Shown here in pieces: positions 17,427 to 25,994 of a DNA stretch of 64,000 nt. A program made the position numbers and the translations under genes. The notes beneath the pieces are model-generated. The model ran no database searches and had not been told where the DNA came from. It was given only the letters and a program-made list of their open reading frames with translations. This DNA comes from Hyphococcus formosus (GTDB lineage: Bacteria; Pseudomonadota; Alphaproteobacteria; Caulobacterales; Parvularculaceae): contig NZ_CP157210.1 in assembly GCF_046736345.1 (NCBI RefSeq), positions 62,001-126,000 of the forward strand, in the 5' to 3' direction. The stretch's first letter is position 1. Each line of letters opens with the position of its first letter.

Positions 17427-17990
17427 ATGAGCGCATCAAAACGAGACGAGCTGGTCCAAAATGCATTGAAGGCATTTTATACTGGCGGATTTCACGCCAT
17501 CGGTATGGACCGGCTGGCAAAGGAAACCGGTGTTTCAAAAACCGCGATCTATAGCCATTTTCGCACGAAGGATGACTTGATCCTCGCGACATTAAGGCTG
17601 CGCGACGAACAATTTCGGAACTGGCTGGTGCGCCGGGTCGAGGCATTGGCGAAAGATCCAAAAGATCAGTTGTTGGCAGTATTTGATGCGTTGGCTGAAT
17701 GGTTTGCGGAGCCAAATTTCAAAAGCTGTATGTTCATTAAAGCATCGTCTGAATATCAGGACCGGTCCCACCCTGTTCATGCAATTTCGGCTGAACACAA
17801 GAAATTGTTGCGAGACTATTTTACGGATCTTGCAAAAAAGGCGAAGCTTAAAAAACCTGAAGATCTAGCGCGTCAGATACTGATATTGAAAGAGGGAGCA
17901 ATTGTTCTTGCGCATTTGCATGACCGTGAAACCGTTGCGAGTGACGCAAAACAGGCAGCCCAAATTCTAATAAAGACGGCCACAGAATAA
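17427..17990 (+). CDS. TetR/AcrR family transcriptional regulator
   Basis: 187 aa. The N-terminal TetR helix-turn-helix is clear: ALKAFYTGGFHAIGMDRLAKETGVSKTAIYSHF with FRTKDDLILATL. The C-terminal ligand domain includes CMFIKASSEYQD. It probably represses its own gene and the divergent four-gene set through the ACCGATCGGT-like sites; the inducer is unknown. ATG 17427 follows GAGTGGAG; a GTG at 17418 is a less likely start. A strong terminator follows immediately. Confidence 0.9.
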   Translation: MSASKRDELVQNALKAFYTGGFHAIGMDRLAKETGVSKTAIYSHFRTKDDLILATLRLRDEQFRNWLVRRVEALAKDPKDQLLAVFDALAEWFAEPNFKSCMFIKASSEYQDRSHPVHAISAEHKKLLRDYFTDLAKKAKLKKPEDLARQILILKEGAIVLAHLHDRETVASDAKQAAQILIKTATE

Positions 17991-18022
17991 AACGCCCACG
18001 CAATAGCTGCGTGGGCGTTTTA
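17991..18022 (+). terminator. Rho-independent terminator after tetR
   Basis: AACGCCCACGCA / TGCGTGGGCGTT, a perfect 12-bp stem with a 5-nt loop (ATAGC) and a short T tail, starting right after the stop codon. Confidence 0.9.
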
Positions 18023-18086
18023 TGCGAATTCGCCGCTTTATACATCTCGGCCGGTGTATAAATAGAGGGGGCTGGCGAATAAGCGT

Positions 18087-18755
18087 TTAGACTTGCGTTA
18101 GGATTTCGTCGTAAGGGAGGCGCGATTTCGGAAGTGCTGCATTAAAATCAGTCTCCGGATCGTGATAACCTAAGGGTACAACGACAAGGCTTGAAAACCC
18201 TTTTTCACGTAGGCCAAATTCTTCATCCAGAGTTTTGATGTCGATGCCTTCCATTGGGGTTGCGTCAATTCCAAGCGCAGCGACACCCAGCAAGAACTGT
18301 CCGATATTCAAATAGACCTGCTTGTCCATCCAGTGCTGAACGTCTTTGAATTCCTGTTTGTGCAAATTGACGAAAAAGCTGCGTCCCGCATGCATTTGCG
18401 GTTTGAAGGTATCTTTATCACCATCGAAACGGCCATCTTGGTCTTCTTGCTCCAGCACCTTTTGAAGAAACTCCTCTTCGATGGCGAGGCGGCTCGCAAA
18501 GACGACGACATGGGATGCTTTCAAGATTGAGTCGCGGTTAAACGGATAGAGTTCTTCTGTCGCTTTGGCGATGCGCGCTTTGCCTTCGTCCGTAGAGGCG
18601 AGGATAAAATGCCATGGTTGGGCATTGGTGCTCGATGGGCTAAAGCGCAAAAGTTCCTTGATTTTTTCAACTTTGTCGTCAGGAATTTTTCTTGACGGGT
18701 CGTAGGCTTTTACGGTGTGGCGATGTTTAGCGTAATAAACGATATCTTTGTCCAT
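18087..18755 (-). CDS. nfsB: Oxygen-insensitive NAD(P)H nitroreductase, NfsB type
   Basis: 222 aa, very close in wording to E. coli NfsB: FSPSSTNAQPWHFILAST, LKASHVVVF, QEDQDGRF, VYLNIGQFLLGVAALGIDA and EKGFSSLVVVPLGYH, ending ALPKSRLPYDEILTQV. An FMN homodimer of this family reduces nitroaromatics and quinones by two-electron steps in the cytosol. ATG 18755 follows GGAG. A LysR-box-like palindrome lies about 270 nt upstream, past a small ORF with a strong ribosome-binding site. Confidence 0.93.
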   Translation of the reverse strand: MDKDIVYYAKHRHTVKAYDPSRKIPDDKVEKIKELLRFSPSSTNAQPWHFILASTDEGKARIAKATEELYPFNRDSILKASHVVVFASRLAIEEEFLQKVLEQEDQDGRFDGDKDTFKPQMHAGRSFFVNLHKQEFKDVQHWMDKQVYLNIGQFLLGVAALGIDATPMEGIDIKTLDEEFGLREKGFSSLVVVPLGYHDPETDFNAALPKSRLPYDEILTQV

Positions 18756-18787
18756 GATGGGGCTCCAATTTTGGGAAAGGTCTTCAG

Positions 18788-18970
18788 CTAATGTGCTGAG
18801 CCGCTATTTTTGTTGAAATTTTTGCGAGCCGCAGACACACTTCCGTGAGCGGATCGATCGCATAAATGAGGCTGAAACTTATATTGTTTTGATTGGTCAT
18901 TATTTTGCTGTGCATCGGATTCTGCGCGTGCAATCAGCTTGGTCCAAATCAATTGTCGGTTTGTCATCAT
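18788..18970 (-). CDS. Possible small or leader ORF upstream of nfsB
   Basis: 60 codons, starting ATGATG after AAGGAGG at 6 nt, the best ribosome-binding site in the neighbourhood. The predicted protein is hydrophilic (rich in Gln, Asn, Lys, Ser) and matches nothing I know. It ends 32 nt before nfsB on the same strand. It may be a leader peptide, a remnant of a deleted gene, or noise; the ribosome-binding site is the only positive sign. Confidence 0.3.
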   Translation of the reverse strand: MMTNRQLIWTKLIARAESDAQQNNDQSKQYKFQPHLCDRSAHGSVSAARKNFNKNSGSAH

Positions 18971-19029
18971 ACGGTGCCTCCTTGCGACGGCCCGTATTTA
19001 GCTATTCAGCAGGCTTGGACTACCTGCGA

Positions 19030-19046
19030 ATAATGAAAAACATTAT
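19030..19046. promoter_or_regulatory. LysR-box-like palindrome
   Basis: ATAATG (19030-19035) and CATTAT (19041-19046) form a perfect inverted repeat with an AAAAA spacer. This is the T-N11-A geometry bound by LysR regulators, located upstream of nfsB and immediately downstream of the adjacent LysR gene. Confidence 0.45.
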
Positions 19047-19066
19047 CCCGTATTCCAAAACAATCC

Positions 19067-19983
19067 CTAGATATCGAGATCTCCATATCGGGATTTATTC
19101 GTTTCTACGATGCGTGCTTGCATGAAATCGAGAAAGGCTTTCACGCGCGCTGGCATGGACCGGCCGGGTGGCCTTACGGCCCAGATTTTTGTCTCTGGTG
19201 CGAGGCGATAATTCGGTAGAACACGAACAAGACGACCCGATGCCAGGTCAGGTCCGGAATGCCAGAGCGCGGTAAAGCCAATCCCCATGCCGGAAAGGAC
19301 CAGCGCTCCAACGGCATCGCCTAGATTGACCTTTAATGGTCCATCAACACGGGTTTCATGTTCTACGCCATTCTCGTCTACCAAGCGCCATAGTCGTGTT
19401 TCCCCCAGCGGAAGGCATGTATGGTGTAACAGATCTTGTGGCGTTTCAGGCATCCCGTTTTTGGCAATATATTCCGGCGTCGCGACCAGTGCTTGGGGAT
19501 TGTCATCAATGCGTTGCGCTAACAACGACGAAGGAACGAGTTCAACGATCCGGAAGGCAACATCATATCCTTGTTCAACGATATCAACAATCGTATCTGT
19601 CAAGTTGAGGTCAAGGGTTACATCAGGATACTGATTAAAAAACGCCGGAATGAACGGGATTATATGCGACCTTGCAAAGGAGGCCGAGGTTGTTACCCGC
19701 AAATGCCCGAAACGGTTTTTGTTGTTTTTGAAAGGGCATTTTGAGCGTCCTCAATTTCGCTGATAATGCGTTTCGCATGTTCCAGAAAAATTTCGCCATC
19801 GGAAGTCAGGGAAATGGCTCTGGTGGTGCGGTTAAATAGTTTGACTCCAAGATCGGCTTCCAGCGCTTTAATCCGTTGCGTGGCGTTCGTTGAGGATAGA
19901 TTGAATTCTGCACCGGCGCGGCCAATCGCGCCCAAGGTTGCGGCGCGGATAAACAGTTTCAGGTTTTTGACATCAAACGACAC
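19067..19983 (-). pseudogene. LysR family regulator interrupted by a frameshift
   Basis: Two reading frames together make one ~300-aa LysR protein. The first part (GTG 19983 to ~19693) has the winged helix-turn-helix (FIRAATLGAIGRAGAEFNLS, ALEADLGVKLFNRTTRAISLT) and stops after TVSGICG. The second (~19702-19067) begins with the normal continuation, HLRVTTSASF, and carries the full effector domain (PDVTLDLNLTD, GYDVAFRIVELVPSSLLAQR). Joining them needs one extra base at the GGG near 19698-19702, so the defect is a single-nucleotide deletion in a short G run. It may be a real mutation or a sequencing error. Confidence 0.85.
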
Positions 19984-20227
19984 TTTGCGATTCCGTTGGG
20001 TGATTTCGGTCCGTCATTCTACCTTCTTAATTGGCCGGAGCCATAACGCGCTATACGCTGAATTCGGAGTGCGCCGTCATTTTAAGGCAGAACCGACCAC
20101 CATTGGCGGATTAAGCGTTTGATTATGGTCGCCAAAATTGGTATATGGGATTGATATAGAACAACGCAACGCTGAACCGCGCCGCCTGAAATTCGGTGAG
20201 TTCGGCGGCATAATCGGGAGAAAATCC

Positions 20228-20980
20228 GTGAGCGAGAAACGCCTGTACCATACTGTGGCGGAGAAAATCCGAACGATGATCGAGGATGGTGCATTCCCGC
20301 CCGGAAGCCGGCTCCCGGGTGAGCGCGATCTTGCCGAGCAGTTAGGCGTAAGCCGGGTGACGATCCGCGAGGCCGAGATCGCCCTCGAAGCCGTGGGGCT
20401 GCTGGATATTCGAATTGGCTCTGGCGTTTATGTGCTGTCCGCGAAGGCGGGGCAGGGGCGAAGCTTGCCCGACGTTACGGCGTTCGAATTAACGGAGGCG
20501 CGCTCTGCGATTGAATCAGAAGCGGCGGCGCTTGCGGCGGTTACCATAACCGAAGAAGAGCTTGATAAGCTTGATGAAATTGTGACGGAGATGGAAGCGG
20601 AAAGTAAAGGGCAGGGTCCACTTTCTTCTGATGCCGACGAGCAGTTTCACCTTACAATTGCGCGAGCAACCAAGAATGAAGCAATGCTCGAAACGGTCGA
20701 GCGCTTGTGGCGTATCCGCTCGGAAAAAGAAGATATCAAGCAGGCCTATGATTCAATTTGCGGTATCACGCCGGAAATGCGCCTGGATGAGCATCGCCAG
20801 ATTGCAGTCGCGCTCCGTGAGCGAAATCCCGAGAAATCACGCAAAGCCATGCGCAATCATTTCAAATGCATCATCGAAGCGATGCTGGATGCGGCCGAGG
20901 CCAAGGCGATTGACGATGCTCGCCGTCGTACCATGGAGAGCCGTGAGCGCTTCCTCTCAGGTACGCCTGCGCTGTCGTGA
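20228..20980 (+). CDS. GntR family (FadR subfamily) regulator of the alginate locus
   Basis: 250 aa. GntR winged helix: YHTVAEKIRTMIEDGAFPPG, SRLPGERDLAEQLGVSRVTI, REAEIALEAVGLLDIRIGSG. The C-terminal FCD effector domain has RSAIESEAAALAA, DEQFHLTIARATKN and DEHRQIAVALRERN, with the metal/ligand histidines typical of FCD. The start is GTG 20228 after GGGAG; the in-frame ATG at 20138 lacks a ribosome-binding site. It lies just upstream of the alginate lyase genes and probably senses a pathway intermediate such as KDG or DEH (inference). A 29-bp palindrome downstream is a candidate operator. Confidence 0.88.
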   Translation: MSEKRLYHTVAEKIRTMIEDGAFPPGSRLPGERDLAEQLGVSRVTIREAEIALEAVGLLDIRIGSGVYVLSAKAGQGRSLPDVTAFELTEARSAIESEAAALAAVTITEEELDKLDEIVTEMEAESKGQGPLSSDADEQFHLTIARATKNEAMLETVERLWRIRSEKEDIKQAYDSICGITPEMRLDEHRQIAVALRERNPEKSRKAMRNHFKCIIEAMLDAAEAKAIDDARRRTMESRERFLSGTPALS

Positions 20981-21070
20981 AGGTAGGCGCAGGGCCATGG
21001 CATTGGCTAATAGCGCCGATTTCTCCTGCATTTCTGATGTGCATACCAAAATAAAATACCATTTTTTAAA

Positions 21071-21099
21071 AATTGGACCATAGTAGCTATTGTCCAATT
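21071..21099. promoter_or_regulatory. 29-bp near-perfect palindrome upstream of the PL6 gene
   Basis: Outer arms AATTGGAC (21071-21078) and GTCCAATT (21092-21099), and inner arms ATAG (21080-21083) and CTAT (21087-21090), share one axis at 21085. Twelve of 14 base pairs match. It lies 71 bp before the PL6 start codon, directly after the GntR gene, and is the best candidate operator for that regulator. Confidence 0.7.
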
Positions 21100-21169
21100 G
21101 CTCTTTCCGGCTTATGGTTTGTTCTAAGGCGTCCAAAGATGGCGCCAGAGCAATTCATTGGGAGGAGTT

Positions 21170-23413
21170 ATGGGGCGATCTCACGTCGCATTCGGTGCCA
21201 TAGCATTTGGTATTCTGGTCGGTGGTTTGCCGGCCCATGCAGAAGACTTTCTCGTGCAAAATCAGACCGCATATTTCGATGCGGTCAAGCAATTGAAACC
21301 GGGTGACCGTGTTGTACTCGCCAATGGTGTTTGGCGTGATTTTGAAATCGTTTTCAGCGGTACCGGCACGGAAGAAGAACCCATCTCCCTAACGGCGCAG
21401 ACGCCAGGAAAAGTATTCATCAGTGGACAGTCTAATTTAAGGATTGGCGGAGAATATCTTGAGGTCTCAGGCCTTGTTTTTAAAGATGGCTATACTCCGA
21501 CACGCGACGTTATTTCATTTCGCATTGATGCCGATCGGCTAGCCAATAACTCACGCGTTACGCAGGTCGTTATTGACAATTACAATCAGCCAGAAAGACA
21601 TGAAGTCGATTTCTGGGTCATGATGTATGGCAAAAACAATCGCTTTGATCACAACCATATCGTTGGTAAGCGCAACAAAGGCGTTACCATGGCGGTTCGT
21701 TTAGATACTGAGCAAAGCCGGGAAAATTATCATCGTATTGATCACAATTATTTTGGCCCGCGCCAGATTTTGGGGTCCAATGGCGGCGAAACGCTTCGGA
21801 TAGGAACGAGCCATAATTCACTTTCGAATTCCTACACGACGGTCGAAAACAACTACTTTGATCGTTGCGATGGCGAGCTCGAAATTATTTCCAATAAGTC
21901 TGGAAATAACGCCTTCAAGAATAACACTTTTTACAAGTCTCGTGGCACGCTGACGATGCGACATGGGAATGATAACCTCATCGAAGGGAATGTGTTTTTC
22001 GGTGAAGGTGCCGATCATACCGGCGGGATTCGCGTCATTAATGCCGGCCAGACAGTGCGCAATAATTATATGGAAGGCCTGAAAGGGTCTCGCTTCGGCG
22101 GGGCGCTTGTGGTGATGAACGGCGTGCCGAATTCGCCGATTAATCGGTATCATCAAGTTAAAGACGCGACGATCAACAACAATAGTTTGATCAATAGCGA
22201 TAATATTCAGCTTGCGGCTGGAAGCGATGCCGAACGAAGCGCGGTGCCGATTGATAGTGAGTTCACGCAAAACCTTATTTATCATGCGCGCGGTAGGGAT
22301 GTTTTCACCGTATATGACGATGTGTCAGGAATTTCGTTCGCCAAGAACGTCCTTGCGCCGATGACGCCGCCTGCATTCTCTGATGGATTCCGCAAAGAAG
22401 AAATCGCATTGGAACGTGCAGAAAATGGTCTTCTATACCCCGCGGATGGTCGCGATGTCGGTGTGTCGCGTGACCTTAAAGTGACGAGGAAAGATGAGAC
22501 CGGCGTTTCCTGGTATCCGAAAACGGAACCGATTGTGGAATTTGGCTCCGGCAAGACGCACAAAGTATCGTCAAAACCGGGGGCGCTGATTGCCGCTGTT
22601 AACGAAGCTGCGCCGGGCGATGTTCTTGAATTGAAATCGGGCGAATACGTTATCAGTAAATTTGTAAAGCTCGATAAAACCCTCACGATAAAGGGGAAGG
22701 GCAAAGTCAATATATCGTATGAGCGGTCGGCGCTTTTCGAAATTCTTGATGGCGGAAGTCTGCGCCTTTCGGGGGTGAGTATTTCCGGAAAAGATGCGCC
22801 AGATAATGCCGGCAATGCGGTAATTCGAACCAGCCCCTATTCGATGCTTCAAAACTACCGGTTAGAGATTGTAGATACGAAGTTTAGCGATCTGGATGTC
22901 AATCATTCGTTCAACGTCATATCAGTCGCAAAAAATACGTTTGCTGATAATATTTTGATTGAGAAATCTCAGTTTAAGGATGTTACCGGCGCAATTCTAA
23001 AGCTCGATAAGGAAATCGATGATTACGGCATTTACAATGCCGAATACCTAACGATTTCAGATTCGAAATTTGAGAATGTACAAGGGGCGTTGGTTGATTT
23101 TTATCGCGGCGGAACTGACGAAAGTACTTTTGGGCCTCATTTTTCGCTTACAGATTCTCGCCTTAAGAATGTGGGTGGCGGAAAAAGAAATAAATCAAAA
23201 TCGTCAGTCCACCTTCACGGTGTTCAAGTTGCGAATATAACCGGGAATACTTTCGAAGACAGCGCACCGTTTTTGATAAACCACACTGTGGGTGAGCCGA
23301 AAACCCGCATCATCGACAACGAATTTATCAATACGCCGCTACCGAATGTCTTTGAACTTAATAGCGGGCTTGCACCTACTGCCATCATAGAAAAAAATCG
23401 GACTAAAGAATAA
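21170..23413 (+). CDS. Polysaccharide lyase family 6 alginate lyase
   Basis: 747 aa with signal peptide (FGILVGGLPAHA). The N-terminal half is a PL6 right-handed beta-helix (poly-mannuronate lyase / chondroitinase B family) with repeated N-N-x-F turns. The catalytic Lys243 (IISNKSG) and Arg264 (LTMRHGN) are spaced 21 residues apart, as in known PL6 enzymes, with acidic calcium-site residues in DGELEI just before. The C-terminal ~300 residues form a second helix-like domain, as in two-domain PL6 lyases. It would cleave alginate by beta-elimination in the periplasm. GGGAGGAG precedes ATG 21170, and the stop overlaps the PL17 start (TAATG). Confidence 0.92.
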   Translation: MGRSHVAFGAIAFGILVGGLPAHAEDFLVQNQTAYFDAVKQLKPGDRVVLANGVWRDFEIVFSGTGTEEEPISLTAQTPGKVFISGQSNLRIGGEYLEVSGLVFKDGYTPTRDVISFRIDADRLANNSRVTQVVIDNYNQPERHEVDFWVMMYGKNNRFDHNHIVGKRNKGVTMAVRLDTEQSRENYHRIDHNYFGPRQILGSNGGETLRIGTSHNSLSNSYTTVENNYFDRCDGELEIISNKSGNNAFKNNTFYKSRGTLTMRHGNDNLIEGNVFFGEGADHTGGIRVINAGQTVRNNYMEGLKGSRFGGALVVMNGVPNSPINRYHQVKDATINNNSLINSDNIQLAAGSDAERSAVPIDSEFTQNLIYHARGRDVFTVYDDVSGISFAKNVLAPMTPPAFSDGFRKEEIALERAENGLLYPADGRDVGVSRDLKVTRKDETGVSWYPKTEPIVEFGSGKTHKVSSKPGALIAAVNEAAPGDVLELKSGEYVISKFVKLDKTLTIKGKGKVNISYERSALFEILDGGSLRLSGVSISGKDAPDNAGNAVIRTSPYSMLQNYRLEIVDTKFSDLDVNHSFNVISVAKNTFADNILIEKSQFKDVTGAILKLDKEIDDYGIYNAEYLTISDSKFENVQGALVDFYRGGTDESTFGPHFSLTDSRLKNVGGGKRNKSKSSVHLHGVQVANITGNTFEDSAPFLINHTVGEPKTRIIDNEFINTPLPNVFELNSGLAPTAIIEKNRTKE

Positions 23414-25602
23414 TGAAGCAGGTTTCATATATTTCTCTATCCGTGCTGGCAGTAGCTATCGTCGCTTGTGAGCGCTCGAGTGAAGCTGACGCTCAGCTAA
23501 ATACGCATGTTGTCGCTGCGAGTGATAGCGCGATATCGTTTTCTGATACTGTTCGGAAGTTGGCAGAAAAGATCGATGCGCAATTGGGTGACCAGATTGT
23601 TGTGCCAATGCCGAAAGATGCGGGTGGCGGCTATACCCATGAGCAACATAAACGAAACGCGAAAACGATTTATGAGGCCGGAAAATTATACGAATTTACC
23701 GGCGATGATCGTTATGCAAAACACGTAGAAAAGCTGCTACTCGCCTATGCAGATATGTATCCGAGCCTCGATTTGCATCCGGCGAAGAAGGAGCAGTCAC
23801 CCGGCCGCCTGTTTTGGCAAAATCTCAACGAGAGCTGGTGGCTCGTATATACTATCCAGGGATATGATAGCGTGAAAGAAACGCTGAGTGCGGACGCGCG
23901 CGAGAAAATCGAAAACGATCTCTTGCGCGAGGTCTCGAAATTCCTGTCGCAAGGTTCGCCGGAAACCTTCAATAAAATTCACAATCACGGAACATGGGCG
24001 ACCGCCGCCGTTGGCATGACCGGCTATGTGATTGGCGATAACGATCTTGTCGAGCAGGCTTTGCTAGGTCTCGATAAATCGGGCGATTATGGGTTCTTGA
24101 AGCAACTGGACGAGTTGTTTTCGCCCGATGGCTATTACAATGAGGGGCCGTATTATCAGCGTTATGCTTTGATGCCGTTTGTTCTGTTCGGACAGGCGAT
24201 TGAGCAGAACGAACCTGAACGCGAGATATTCAACTATCGCGATGGCATTCTGATAAAGGCGATCTATGCGACTATCCAACAGAACTATGGGGGATTGTTC
24301 TTTCCGATCAATGACGCCATCAAAGATAAAGACATCGCCACTGTGGAGCTTCAATATGGCGTGGCGATTGCGTATGACTTGACCGGCGACCCCGGTCTTT
24401 TGGCGGTCGCAAAAGCACAAGGTCAGGTCGTGCCGACCAAGGGCGGTAAAAAGCTCGCCGATGCGATATCGCGCGGTAAGGCAGAGCCATTTGCATACAC
24501 GCCGATGCGGCTACGCGATGGCGCATTAGGCGATCAGGGCGCGCTTGATATTTTGCGCGCATCAACTGATCCGAATGATCTGACCGTGGTAGCAAAGAAC
24601 ACTTCGCAGGGTCTCGGGCATGGTCATTTCGATAAGTTAGGGCTTCTTGTTTATGATGCGGGGCATGAGATCATTCGCGATTATGGTGCCGCCAGATTTG
24701 TGAATGTCGAAGCTAAATTCGGTGGGCATTACCTTCCGGAGAATAACAGCTTTGCCAAGCAGACAATTGCTCATAATGCGCTCGTTGTGGATGAGACCAG
24801 CCATTTCAATGGTAGCACCAATGAGGGCAATCAATATGCACCGGAATTAGGCGCGTTTTTCACCTCAGACAGCCTACAAGCCACGACCGCGGCGATTACG
24901 ACGGTCTATGATGATGTGGAGCTGCGCCGGACCGTCGCCATGATTAAAGATGCGGCTTTCGCCAAACCGGTGATCGTTGATGTGGTCGAGGGGCTTTCAG
25001 ATAGTCAGCATCAATATGATTTGCCTTTTTACTATAATGGTCAGCTAGTCGAGACGAATTTCGACATAGAGGCTGATCCCACATCACGCCGTCCCCTTGG
25101 CGGGGAAAACGGATATCAACATCTATGGCATGTTGGCGAAAGTGGCGTTGTCAATGACATGGCGCAAATCACTTGGCTGTTAGATAGAAAGTTTTATTCG
25201 GTAACGAGTTCTGTGCCCGAAAATACGAAGGTAATCGTCGCGGAAATCGGGGCCAATGATCCCAATTTCAATTTACGCCGTGAACCGGCTTTTATATTCC
25301 GTACGCAATCGGATGAAGGCGTTTCATTTGCTTCCGTAATCGAGCCGCATGGTGAGTACAATCCCACCGTTGAATATACGGTCAATAGTCATTCAACCGT
25401 GAAATCGGTGGACCACTACAAGTCGGATAGCGCTTCCGTCGTAATGATAGAATCTAAAGCTGGCCAAAAAGTGGGTCTCGGTATTGGCCGCGGCAGTGAC
25501 GACACAATTGAACATTCCGTAATGGTCGATGGCGAGGCATTCGTCTGGACTGGCCCTTATAAAATTTTTCACTCACAAAACCATTTCGATGGAGGGAAAT
25601 AG
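23413..25602 (+). CDS. Polysaccharide lyase family 17 oligoalginate lyase
   Basis: 729 aa. The signal ends with a lipobox (IVAC, Cys19), so it is probably a lipoprotein. An alpha/alpha toroid N-domain is followed by a heparinase II/III-like beta domain. Family residues are visible: Asn191-His192 in IHNHGTW and Tyr248 in GPYYQRY, 57 residues on from Asn191 as in the Saccharophagus enzyme Alg17c, and the HGH motif (403-405) in LGHGHFDKLG. PL17 enzymes release unsaturated monouronate exolytically from oligoalginate, complementing the PL6 enzyme. It is coupled to the PL6 gene by a 1-nt overlap. Confidence 0.93.
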   Translation: MKQVSYISLSVLAVAIVACERSSEADAQLNTHVVAASDSAISFSDTVRKLAEKIDAQLGDQIVVPMPKDAGGGYTHEQHKRNAKTIYEAGKLYEFTGDDRYAKHVEKLLLAYADMYPSLDLHPAKKEQSPGRLFWQNLNESWWLVYTIQGYDSVKETLSADAREKIENDLLREVSKFLSQGSPETFNKIHNHGTWATAAVGMTGYVIGDNDLVEQALLGLDKSGDYGFLKQLDELFSPDGYYNEGPYYQRYALMPFVLFGQAIEQNEPEREIFNYRDGILIKAIYATIQQNYGGLFFPINDAIKDKDIATVELQYGVAIAYDLTGDPGLLAVAKAQGQVVPTKGGKKLADAISRGKAEPFAYTPMRLRDGALGDQGALDILRASTDPNDLTVVAKNTSQGLGHGHFDKLGLLVYDAGHEIIRDYGAARFVNVEAKFGGHYLPENNSFAKQTIAHNALVVDETSHFNGSTNEGNQYAPELGAFFTSDSLQATTAAITTVYDDVELRRTVAMIKDAAFAKPVIVDVVEGLSDSQHQYDLPFYYNGQLVETNFDIEADPTSRRPLGGENGYQHLWHVGESGVVNDMAQITWLLDRKFYSVTSSVPENTKVIVAEIGANDPNFNLRREPAFIFRTQSDEGVSFASVIEPHGEYNPTVEYTVNSHSTVKSVDHYKSDSASVVMIESKAGQKVGLGIGRGSDDTIEHSVMVDGEAFVWTGPYKIFHSQNHFDGGK

Positions 25603-25604
25603 CA

Positions 25605-25994
25605 GTGCAAAGCCAAAAGAAAGAAACTGAATCAAAACTCCTTCACGAAAGTGCTGCATTTGTTTTGAAGTCGGAAGCACCGGTTGAAACGGTCGCGTCG
25701 GGTCTTAAGCGCCAGCTCTTAGGCTACAATGATGAGATCATGGCCGTGCGCGCTTTTTTCGAAGAGGGTGCGATCGGAGAGATGCATAAACATCCGCATA
25801 GCCAAGTTGCTTATGTGGAATCGGGAGAGTTTGAGGTCACCGTCGGCGACGAGACCAAAACCCTGATCGCGGGTGATAGCTTCTATGTGCGCCCGGAAAC
25901 AATGCATGGTGCTGTTTGTAAAAAGGCGGGTGTGCTGATCGATATGTTTTCGCCAGTTCGCGCAGACTTTCTGGGTGAGGGTGATCAATCATGA
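25605..25994 (+). CDS. kdgF: KdgF-like cupin protein
   Basis: 129-aa single-domain cupin. Metal ligands are seen in the HKHPHSQ stretch (His61, His63, Gln67) and in ETMHGAV (His101), with the GDSFYVRPETMH second cupin motif. KdgF proteins in pectin and alginate loci speed conversion of cyclic 4,5-unsaturated uronates to linear ketonised forms; the position between lyase and transporter genes supports this. The start is GTG 25605 after GGAGGG. The stop overlaps the transporter start by 4 nt (ATGA). Confidence 0.82.
   Translation: MQSQKKETESKLLHESAAFVLKSEAPVETVASGLKRQLLGYNDEIMAVRAFFEEGAIGEMHKHPHSQVAYVESGEFEVTVGDETKTLIAGDSFYVRPETMHGAVCKKAGVLIDMFSPVRADFLGEGDQS

Larger units (their letters stand above)
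18756..19066. other. Gap between nfsB and the broken LysR gene
   Basis: 311 bp. It contains a candidate 60-codon ORF on the minus strand (18788-18970) with a perfect ribosome-binding site, and the palindrome ATAATG-AAAAA-CATTAT (19030-19046), which has the T-N11-A form of a LysR binding box. Nothing else is seen. Confidence 0.5.

Noticed and set aside
21071..21099. Reading the 29-bp palindrome as a terminator for the GntR gene
   Set aside because: Low GC content, a mismatched inner stem and no T-run after it; its position and symmetry fit an operator better.
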